The notes beneath the pieces are model-generated. The model was not told where the DNA came from. It ran no database searches and worked only from the letters and a program-made list of their open reading frames with translations. The translations under genes and the position numbers were made by a program. DNA of 64,000 nucleotides from an uncultured Verrucomicrobia subdivision 3 bacterium (GTDB lineage Bacteria; Verrucomicrobiota; Verrucomicrobiia; Limisphaerales; UBA11358). Where the stretch lies: contig CAIXBQ010000015.1 in assembly GCA_903917705.1 (NCBI GenBank), forward strand, positions 1-64,000, written 5' to 3'. This document shows positions 28,336 to 36,965 of the stretch, piece after piece (the first letter of the stretch is position 1; every line of letters starts with the position of its first letter).

Positions 28336-30480
28336 ATGATGAATAATCTTCAAATGAAGCCTGCAATAATATGCAGGATGCCTTTTGTAGCCGTCCTGTT
28401 GATTATTGCTTCTACTATCGGTGCTTCAGCGGCGATCATCACGATCACAGAATCCGCGCCGCGGCGCGCGGAGGTGAGTGCTGATAAACACATATTTCTG
28501 CAATCACCCGCCGACGGATTGTGGTCGGTGGCGACGAACTGGGCCGATGGCTGGCCGGCTGGCTGGGTTCACGCCAGTCCGGAGCAGGTCGAACAGGAGG
28601 CGGATTGGATCATTGTTTCCGGGCAGATTCAACTTGCCGGCGGGGTGATGAACGTGCGCGATTCCTATCGGCTGGAGAATGGCATCGTGCACGGCATTCG
28701 TCGCTGGACTTGGGCCGGCAGGGAAGTTCTGCCGAGATGCACTTTGTCCATTCGCTGGAATGCGCCGGGCGCGGTGAATGCCAGACCGATGATGCCGGGC
28801 GTGGTGGTTTACGGCAATCCAGCCGGCGAGAAAACCGGCAATCACGCAGTGACCGTTCATCGCGGTAAGCCGGGTGACAGGACGTTCTTCGAGGAACACC
28901 GTTTTTCCGCACCGTGGGAGAGCGTCGAATGGGCGGAGGGAAAAGAATTTCACGCGGTGGCGCTGCACACGTTGCCATCGCCCGCGTATGGCGCGAATCA
29001 AAACGACCAGTGGTGGACGCTCGGTCTCACGTCTCTGGCGGACTCCACGGAGTTGGCGACCCTCTCCGGACCGACGGCGGCCAATCATCACAACAGCGTC
29101 ACCAAGGCGTTGCAGGGCAAGTTCCTTGATTATCCCGACACCTGGCTGAACCTGCTGCCGGGTTCGGTGGTGGAAAAGTCGTTCTATCTTGAAGTTGTTC
29201 CCCGGACCGAGCAAGGGAGCGGCTTCCGGCAACCGTTGCGCACCGCGATGCAATTGCATCCGCTCGCCAGCGTGGAAGATTTGCCGGCTTACGGTGACAT
29301 CATCCGCGAGAAATATCATTTCGCGCTCTCGCGCTTCCGGGATCGCCAGCCGGACGCGGGTTTCGAGATGTATCCCGGTTATGTCAAAGGCACGCATTAT
29401 GTCATGGGCTGGGCCGGTCAGGCGGAAGGTGGCGCCTACGCGATGCTCGGTCTGGCGAAAAAAATCGGCGACCCGAAGATGATTGATCGCGGCCAGCGCT
29501 CGCTGGACTGGCTGACGCAGTCGCCCTTCAATGAAAACGGCTTCCTGCTGAATTACAGCCCGGACAACCACCAATGGCAGGATCAGGATCCGGTTTCGCA
29601 GGGGCAGGCGATGGAAACCTTTGCCCGTGCGATCCTCGTCGGCCGGACGATGAAAGGAGTGCAGACCGAACGCTGGGAGCAGTTTTTAAAAAAAGCCTGT
29701 TCGCTGCAGGCAAAAAGAATATTGCTGCCGGCCTGGAAGCCGGTCAACACAGCAGAGGCGTTTTTCATCTCGCCGCTATGCAAGGGATTTCGGTTGTTTG
29801 GGGACAACGATTTCAAGCGCGCGGCAATCAAGGCCGGTGACTATTACGCCCGGCGCCATCTCGACATGACCGAGCCATATTGGGGTGGAACACTTGACGC
29901 CAGCTGCGAGGACAAGGAAGGCGCGTGGGCGGGGTTTCAGGGATTCTTCGCGCTGTATGAACTAACCCGGGAGAAACAATATCTAGCCTGGGCGTCGCAC
30001 GCGATGGATGTGATGCTGACATATACGGTGCTCTGGGACATTGATTTGCCAGCGGGCCGGCTGCGCGACCACAACTTGAAAACGCGCGGCTGGACGATTG
30101 TCTCGGCGCAGAACCAGCACCTCGATGTGTTTGGTGTCCTGTTCACGCCGGAGCTCTGGCGCATGGGCGGGTATCTCGGCCGCGACGATATAAAGCGGCT
30201 CGCGGCGGTCATGTATCGCACCTGCGGCCAGATGGTTGATCCCTCCGGCAGCCAGGGTGAGCAGATTCAACACACGAACTTCGCCCAGCATGGCGATATG
30301 TCGAACGTGTTTCGCCTGCGCGGCGGCTACAGCGAGAACTGGACGGTCTTCTGGATCACCGCACATTTTCTGAACGCCGCATCGGAGTTCGAGCGCATGG
30401 GAGTGGATCTGGACAATGTGGATAAATCTATTGCAAAAGAAAATCAGCCGGAAAATAAAAGGCGGATTCAGAAAGAGTGA
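28336..30480 (+). CDS. Secreted (alpha/alpha)-barrel-type putative carbohydrate-active protein
   Basis: Signal peptide, GTHYVMGWAGQAEGGAYAMLGLAKKIGDPKMIDRGQRSLDWL, GFQGFFALYELTREKQYLAWASHAMD. No EC activity assigned. Confidence 0.7.
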   Translation: MMNNLQMKPAIICRMPFVAVLLIIASTIGASAAIITITESAPRRAEVSADKHIFLQSPADGLWSVATNWADGWPAGWVHASPEQVEQEADWIIVSGQIQLAGGVMNVRDSYRLENGIVHGIRRWTWAGREVLPRCTLSIRWNAPGAVNARPMMPGVVVYGNPAGEKTGNHAVTVHRGKPGDRTFFEEHRFSAPWESVEWAEGKEFHAVALHTLPSPAYGANQNDQWWTLGLTSLADSTELATLSGPTAANHHNSVTKALQGKFLDYPDTWLNLLPGSVVEKSFYLEVVPRTEQGSGFRQPLRTAMQLHPLASVEDLPAYGDIIREKYHFALSRFRDRQPDAGFEMYPGYVKGTHYVMGWAGQAEGGAYAMLGLAKKIGDPKMIDRGQRSLDWLTQSPFNENGFLLNYSPDNHQWQDQDPVSQGQAMETFARAILVGRTMKGVQTERWEQFLKKACSLQAKRILLPAWKPVNTAEAFFISPLCKGFRLFGDNDFKRAAIKAGDYYARRHLDMTEPYWGGTLDASCEDKEGAWAGFQGFFALYELTREKQYLAWASHAMDVMLTYTVLWDIDLPAGRLRDHNLKTRGWTIVSAQNQHLDVFGVLFTPELWRMGGYLGRDDIKRLAAVMYRTCGQMVDPSGSQGEQIQHTNFAQHGDMSNVFRLRGGYSENWTVFWITAHFLNAASEFERMGVDLDNVDKSIAKENQPENKRRIQKE

Positions 30481-30613
30481 ATATGCCAAACCAAACTCCG
30501 ATCTCATTTCAACCAGCTTGGAATATAAAGTCTTCAAAAGTCAATCGGTTCATCTTCACGGACCATGTGAGGATCGGCGATGAGCGTGCCAGTACGATAA
30601 TTTTCCCGATTCC

Positions 30614-32089
30614 ATGAAAAAAATGACCCATCTCATCCTTGTTGCGCTGCTGTTGTGGCTTCCGGTTTTCCTCCATGCCGCCGATGTCTCCGCCTTGCAA
30701 GTGGCACGGGTTATCGTCCATCCTGAAAACCCGGGTGTGGCCATCCCGGCGGACTTCCTTGGGTTCAGCGATGAAAAAAAGATTCTCTCCCGAGGCTGTT
30801 TCGAGCCGACGAATATTGTGCTGATCAACTTGTTTCGAAATCTTGGTACGGGAGTGTTGCGAATTGGCGGCCACGCGGTGGAGTCCACCTTTTGGTCTCG
30901 CAATGAAACCAACGCCGTTGCCCCGATGACGGACAAGAGGCCGTATGCGATGGAAACTCCGGTAACCATTGGTCCCGTGTCGGTGAATAATCTTTTTGGG
31001 TTTACGAAGGAATGCGGCTGGCGCGTGATTTACGGGCTGAACCTGGGCGCCAACCTGCCGGAAATGGCCGCGGATGAAGCGGAATATGCGTCGCAAGTTG
31101 GCGGACCGATGGTTATAGCCTTTGAGGTCGGCAATGAGCCAAATCTGTTTCACACGAATGCCAAGAAGGGCATGGATGCCAAGGACCTTAATCTGACCAG
31201 CCTGCGTCCCACCGGCTACAGCTATGCCCAATTTCGTGATGAAATCGAGAACTATTACCGGGCGATTTTGGCCAGGGTGCCGCATGCGCCGCTGGCCGGA
31301 CCAGCAACGACCAAGACCTGCTCATGGGTTCCTGATTTTGTGCATGATTTCAAAAGCCGCGTCATGATGGTCACGTCCCATGGCTATCCGCTCTCCGCGA
31401 AGAATGAAGACCCGCAGTCCCCCCGGTTCCCCTCGATTGATAACCTGTTGAGGTCGGATATCCAGGAGGATTGGCTGCCGAAACTCAAGGCGGCGACTTC
31501 CGCGGGTCTCCCGTGGCGTCTCGATGAATTCAACAGCGCCTCGGGTGGTGGGAAAACCGGGCTTAGCGATGTATTCGCTTCGGCACTCTGGGGCACCGAT
31601 TTTATTTTCAAAGTGGCCGAGCAGGGGGGAGCCGGTGTTAATTTTCACGGAGGTTTTAAGCCCGGACACTATGCGCCGATTTTCTTTTTGGATCACGGTT
31701 ATCATGCGGCTCCCATCTACTACAGCATGTTGTTGTTCCATCAGGCGGCCCAAGGCCGGGTGGTGCCGGCGGAGTGCTGGACGACGGCCAATTTTACCGC
31801 CCACGCCGTTCTGGGTGATGACCACAAACTGCGGGTGGTGCTCATCAATAAGGACCTGACGAATTCGGTCACTGCCACCGTTGCCACCGGTTCTTCGAGG
31901 AAGATGGCGGAATTGATCAGACTCAGCGCACCTTCGGTCACATCCACGGAAGCTGTGACCCTGGCGGGTAGCCCCGTTGCCAAAGACGGAACGTGGACAC
32001 CGCGGCCAGGCGAGAAGGTGCCGTGGATGAAAGGAAAATCCGAAGTTTCTTTACCGGCCGCGAGCGTGGCGTTGCTCACTATTGAGTAG
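30614..32089 (+). CDS. GH79-like (beta-glucuronidase/heparanase-type) secreted glycoside hydrolase
   Basis: Signal peptide, VLRIGGHAVESTFW, VIAFEVGNEPNLFHTN (NEP acid/base), LPWRLDEFNSASGGG (nucleophile region). Confidence 0.82.
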   Translation: MKKMTHLILVALLLWLPVFLHAADVSALQVARVIVHPENPGVAIPADFLGFSDEKKILSRGCFEPTNIVLINLFRNLGTGVLRIGGHAVESTFWSRNETNAVAPMTDKRPYAMETPVTIGPVSVNNLFGFTKECGWRVIYGLNLGANLPEMAADEAEYASQVGGPMVIAFEVGNEPNLFHTNAKKGMDAKDLNLTSLRPTGYSYAQFRDEIENYYRAILARVPHAPLAGPATTKTCSWVPDFVHDFKSRVMMVTSHGYPLSAKNEDPQSPRFPSIDNLLRSDIQEDWLPKLKAATSAGLPWRLDEFNSASGGGKTGLSDVFASALWGTDFIFKVAEQGGAGVNFHGGFKPGHYAPIFFLDHGYHAAPIYYSMLLFHQAAQGRVVPAECWTTANFTAHAVLGDDHKLRVVLINKDLTNSVTATVATGSSRKMAELIRLSAPSVTSTEAVTLAGSPVAKDGTWTPRPGEKVPWMKGKSEVSLPAASVALLTIE

Positions 32090-32116
32090 GATCAGGCAAT
32101 ATAATCATTACCACCC

Positions 32117-34599
32117 ATGCAAACATGCCTCCTTCGTAACATTTTAGTCATCGCCGCCGCTGCCGTCGCCGGTGCGGCGGCGTCCGCCAGGGATTTTCCG
32201 ATCCAGCCGGCGCCGTTCGCTGCCGTTCATGTGCGGGACAGTCTCGGTCGACGCGCACGGGGACCGAGGTCGCCGATATCGGTTCGGAAGCGCAAGGAGT
32301 GACCGGAATCCTGCGCCATGATGGCTCGCTTGAGGAATTACGGCTTCGTTATTCCGATGGCTGGCAAAAAGTGGAATTCCGCCACGATGCCTTCCGCGGA
32401 CCGGGTTTCGGCAAATCAATTGTTCTGGAGCCGGAGAGCGGCCAAGCGCTGTCATTCATCGGCGAGACGAACGGAGTTCGCTATCGTTTGATCTATTCGA
32501 TCATCGACCGCGGTGTCCGCGTAACCGCGACGGTTGAAAATGTCGGCCAGGCCGGATTTGATCCCGACCGTCTGCCGCTGACGCTGGGCATCGATTCCTT
32601 TATGAATTCTTACCCCCGCTGGAATGATTTGTTTTTCCCCACTTGTTTCCGCTGCGAACCGACTCATCTCTGGGGATATCTGATTACGCCGCGGGGCAAG
32701 ATTCTCGGAGTGGCCTCACCGGATCCGGTGGGGTCTTACACCATCGATTATCTGCAGGGGATGTATGCCCACTATATCCACACGGTCAGCCTTGACCTGT
32801 TGCAGAAACCACCCGTGCCCGCGCATCATCCCGCCTATCTGCCAATCACTCCGGGCGCCAAACGAAGCTGGACTGTGAACCTGGCGGCGATGGACACACT
32901 CGAGGAGGTCAAGCCATGGCTTGCCGCCAGTGCCCAAGCGCCAATGTTTGACCTTTATCGTTATGAGATGGAGCCGGGGCAGCTGGCGGAAATCTTAATT
33001 GTTTCGCCTTCAGCGGTGTCCGTGACGATCACCACCCCGGCTGGCATAGTTCGGAATGGTGCGGTTGCGAAGGCCGGGGATAACCGGTACCAAGTCCTCT
33101 TTCAGGAAACAGGGGAATATGGCTACTATGAGATTCAAGTCCACAGCGACTCGGGGAAAATCGCCACGGGCAGGTTCTTTGTCCGGCCACCTTGGTCCTG
33201 GTATCTAAAGCAGGGTCGCCTGGAAGCCCTCCGCCTGACCCCGCGGGCGGATTTAAATAATGGTTTGGACGGCTATTCCTGTGAAACCTACTATGGTCTG
33301 CTGGGTTTCTATCTCGCCGCCAAATATTTTCCCGAGCCGGCCATTGATGTCACCGGGGATCAGATTCTGAACAAGGTGCTCGGCCGGTTGTTCCGTGAAA
33401 AAGACGGTCGGCGTTTCAGCGGCAATCCTGAACGGATCACGAACGGGGAATTCATGCTGGGTGTTCTGGTGAAACGTTACGAAGCCACGGGAGATCTGGA
33501 TTCGTTGGAGAAGGCGAACGAGTTCGCCGAATATTTGCTGTCCCGGCAGACCAAAGCCGGCTTTTACGGTGGTTATGGCATGGCTAATTACAGCGCCGTG
33601 CTTTATCCGGCCAAGACCCTCATGGAACTCATGGCCGTCGAAAAACCGCTCGCGGAGAAATCCTCCGAATGGAAGCGGCGCTATGGGCGCCATTACTCCT
33701 CGGTCAAACTCGCGATGGATCAGCTCATCTCCCAAGGCCGCGATGTCAAGACCGAGGGTGGCGGTACTTTCGAGGACGGAGCGGTTTCCTGTTCGGCCCT
33801 CCAGTTGGCGATGTTTGCACTGCTTCAGGACAATCCGGCGGCGCGCCAACGCTATACCGATGCCGCTCGTCAGTTCATAGCGGATCACGCCTGCCTGACC
33901 CGGCTATTGGATACTGATGCCCGTTCCGTTGGTGGGACTGCGCGCTGGTGGGAAGCTTGGAACGATGAAAAGCGGGAAGCACAAATGATGCCCTCGCCAC
34001 ATGGCTGGTCCGGCTGGCGTCTTTACGGGGTTTACTACCTCTACTTGCTGACAGGCGAAGAAAAATATCTCCGTGGGGTTATGAATGCCCTGGGGTCGGG
34101 CACACAACTCATGGAATGGCCCTCCGGCAAATTGAACCAAGCGTTTGTCATTGATCCCCATGTTCACAATTACGAACGGGTGCCCGATCCATCCCAGCCG
34201 AACCGGGGCCGTCATGAAGAGCGGATTACCTGTGAGGATTACATCAAGACGATTGGCGACTGGTATGGCCGAACCATTGCGGGTGAAGGAACCCTTGATC
34301 GCGTCGAGTGGGCTTGGACCGGTGATGGCATCCCCTTCGAGATTTTCAAAGCGATGGAGGAAATCGCTGTTGGCAACGCGTTTGTGATTGAGCGCGCCAA
34401 TGGAACGATGATCGGATACAACTGCCGGGTCAGCTTCAAGGGCAAGACGGTCGAAGTGACTCCGGCTGAACCTATGATTCAGCGCGTCCATGTCAACCTG
34501 AAGTCAGTGCATGCGGTTTGCATCAACTTCGCCACCGGCAAAACGATGTCGTCCGGTAAAATTGGCATGCAGTGGCTGACCGCTCATAGGAAGAATTAA
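32117..34599 (+). CDS. GH127-like secreted protein, probably frameshifted near 32215-32295
   Basis: Signal peptide MQTCLLRNILVIAAAAVAGAAASA lies in the frame of 32117-32302. The 766-aa body lies in the frame of 32299-34599, which stays open upstream of its GTG. Confidence 0.65.
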
Positions 34600-34888
34600 T
34601 GGGAAGGCCAAATCGTCCGTAAATACCGATTGAGGTGCGCGATGGGTCACACTACAAAATGATATGCAATGACCATGTGTGACAACCGGTCAGTCTTGAA
34701 TGTTTGACGATCGGCGAGGAATATACGCCTTGGCTGAAGCCGGGCAGCCCATCATGCCGAGCTGGGGCATGACCGCCGCAGAAATGAAAGCCGGCAGCAA
34801 GCGGGTGCCGTTAGCCGCCGCTTCAGCGGATGCAAATACTAGCCAGCCTTGAAAGACCGGGTTTTTATCGGCAACATCTCATTCACGC

Positions 34889-35539
34889 ATGCCGTCCATA
34901 CTCGTCTGTTTCGCCCTGAAAGAAGAAGCTGCGCCGTTTCACAAGATGGCGGCGGGTCGGCCGGGCGTTTTCACTCTCATCGTCGGCATGGGTCGTCAAA
35001 ATGCTGAAAAGTCGGTGCGCAACTTTTTTGCCTCTGGTTCGCCGGAGCTGGTGTTGACCTGCGGTTTCGCCGGAGGACTGAATCCCGACTTAAAAACCGG
35101 CGATGTGGTTTTTGAACTGGCCGGGCCGGCGGCGGATAATCAGGAGTTGACTGCGAGCCTGTCGGCTGCCGGGGCCAGGCCGGCAAAGTTTTTCTGCGCC
35201 GATCTCATCGCCACAACCGCGGCTGAAAAGAACGTCTTGCGCGCTAAAACCGGTGCCGACGCGGTGGAGATGGAATCCGGGGCGATTCACGCCGTCTGTG
35301 CGGAGCGCGGGATTCCCTGCGCGACTGTGCGCGTGATCTCGGACGCGGCGAATGAGGATTTGCCGCTGGATTTCAATGCGCTTTCCAAAGCCGACCAAAG
35401 TCTGGATTTTGGAAAATTATTTCTGGCCATCGCCAAGTCGCCGGGGAAAATAGGGGCGCTGATGGCATTGCAGAAAAAGACGCGCTTTGCCGCCGGAGAG
35501 ATGGCCGGAGTTTTGGGGCGGATCATCAGCTCCGGCTAG
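34889..35539 (+). CDS. MTA/SAH nucleosidase-like phosphorylase-superfamily protein
   Basis: LVCFALKEEAAPFHKM, GMGRQNAEKSVRNF, TCGFAGGLNPDLKTGDVV, GADAVEMESGAIHAVCAERGIPCATVRVISDAANEDLP. Confidence 0.88.
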   Translation: MPSILVCFALKEEAAPFHKMAAGRPGVFTLIVGMGRQNAEKSVRNFFASGSPELVLTCGFAGGLNPDLKTGDVVFELAGPAADNQELTASLSAAGARPAKFFCADLIATTAAEKNVLRAKTGADAVEMESGAIHAVCAERGIPCATVRVISDAANEDLPLDFNALSKADQSLDFGKLFLAIAKSPGKIGALMALQKKTRFAAGEMAGVLGRIISSG

Positions 35540-35734
35540 CGCCCGGTTATTGATAATCCACTCGGAGGCGAGCCGCTTAAAAAAGGTTTAACGCTTTGCT
35601 CAATTACGGTAAATTCTGAAAGTTCTTTACCCACATTGATCAGAACTCGGTGATTTGGAGCGAAATTGCCGACTTGAAGATGGATGTCTTAATTACAAAA
35701 TCCGCGGATTGCTGTTTTTGATGGTTTTATGGTT

Positions 35735-35773
35735 GCCCTCATAGCTCAAATGGATAGAGCGGCGGTTTCCTAA
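35735..35773 (+). pseudogene. 5' half of a tRNA-Arg(CCT), truncated after the anticodon loop
   Basis: GCCCTCATAGCTCAAATGGATAGAGCGGCGGTTTCCTAA, then ATCTA where the anticodon-stem complement ACCGC should be. Confidence 0.8.
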
Positions 35774-35984
35774 ATCTATGCAAGCACTTTTTTTGAATTT
35801 TTGTTTTGATTGGTTTTCGTAGTTTACCATTGATTCTATTGACTGAATTCCGTTTCCATCGGCAGTTTTCAAAGTCTGACCTTTTGTTGTTTTTGGTTCT
35901 AATTTGTTCTAAAAACTCAATATGGTATCAGATGCGGTATCAGATTTGAGGCTCGGAATTCGGTGGAAATTTGGCTGGAAAAAG

Positions 35985-36061
35985 TGGTGCTCCCGCCCGG
36001 AATCGAACCGGGATTTGCCATTTAGGAAACGGCCGCTCTGATCCATTTGAGCTACGGGAGC
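35985..36061 (-). tRNA. tRNA-Arg (anticodon CCT), CCA encoded
   Basis: GCTCCCGTAGCTCAAATGGATCAGAGCGGCCGTTTCCTAAATGGC...CCCGGTTCGATTCCGGGCGGGAGCACCA. All arms pair. Confidence 0.93.
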
Positions 36062-36160
36062 ACAAATTTTGACCAGCATACTCGCCCGCGATTTTTTTCC
36101 AAGTCACATCGTTGCGAAGTAAAATGGACGCGAGGTTCGTGACAGGCTAGACTTCTCAAA

Positions 36161-36577
36161 ATGACGTGGCGTGAATTAAGCGATTTTCTGCATTTGCAAC
36201 GGCGGGCCATTGAACCCAGGCCAGTCGCCGATTTTGCCCGGATTGGAGAAAAAAGGGCGGACACTTTCAAGCGCCTTGAAAAAGCAACCCGTGAATCGCT
36301 TGACGAAGCTGTGCGCGAATTTACCAAGACCAAGAATTGGCCCGCGCTTTCAGACAAGCAGGTTACGATGCTATATTTGCGCCTGAGTTACGGTGTTGAT
36401 TTGGCTATGGCGTTAAGCATCTGCAAAACGGGTCTTTTCCCCACATTGAAAAACCGTGATTCGGAAATGATCCAGTGGTTGCTTAACGAAGCATGGGATT
36501 ATCCGGGTCAACCACATACGCTTCGCCTATATTCTGAAAAGCGACGCGATTTTGGCAACGACCCGATGCGGAATTAA
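36161..36577 (+). CDS. Hypothetical protein
   Basis: 138-aa ORF (MTWRELSDFLHLQRRAIEPRP...), no recognised family. Confidence 0.55.
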   Translation: MTWRELSDFLHLQRRAIEPRPVADFARIGEKRADTFKRLEKATRESLDEAVREFTKTKNWPALSDKQVTMLYLRLSYGVDLAMALSICKTGLFPTLKNRDSEMIQWLLNEAWDYPGQPHTLRLYSEKRRDFGNDPMRN

Positions 36578-36714
36578 GAAACTCAAATCCCGCTTTATCA
36601 ATCTGCTTTTTTTGGTTCCGTTTGTGAAGACGTTTGGAAATTGACGGGCTGAAAAATGTGTTCCCTTGGTGAACTTCCAGAATCGCGTTACACACACTGT
36701 CCACGGAGGTTTGT

Positions 36715-36965
36715 TTGATCAGCTAGCTCAACGCGCCGGAGTTGACCGCCTCTGTAATATACGCTTCTTCACTGTGCGCCGAAAGCATGAGCACTTTGGT
36801 GGCGGGAACGATTTTGAGAATCTGGCAAATGGCTTTCCTGGACCCATTGCGGCAGGGTCGAGTTCAACATGAACAATATTTTCAGACTGTTTTTGCGGCG
36901 GCACGACGAGGCTGCCGCCAATGATTCAAGCATGCCGTCGGGGAATTCTTTGGACGGCAGAGTGT
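36715..36965 (-). pseudogene. Decayed response-regulator receiver-domain remnant
   Basis: Reverse strand reads ...NSTLPQWVQ, then in a shifted frame AICQILKIVPATKVLMLSAHSEEAYITEAVNSGALS*, typical receiver alpha3-beta4-alpha4. Confidence 0.75.

Noticed and set aside
35774-35984. Integrase gene between the two tRNA-Arg sequences
   Set aside because: Only ~210 bp, AT-rich, no ORF; too short for a recombinase, so only a possible att scar is claimed.
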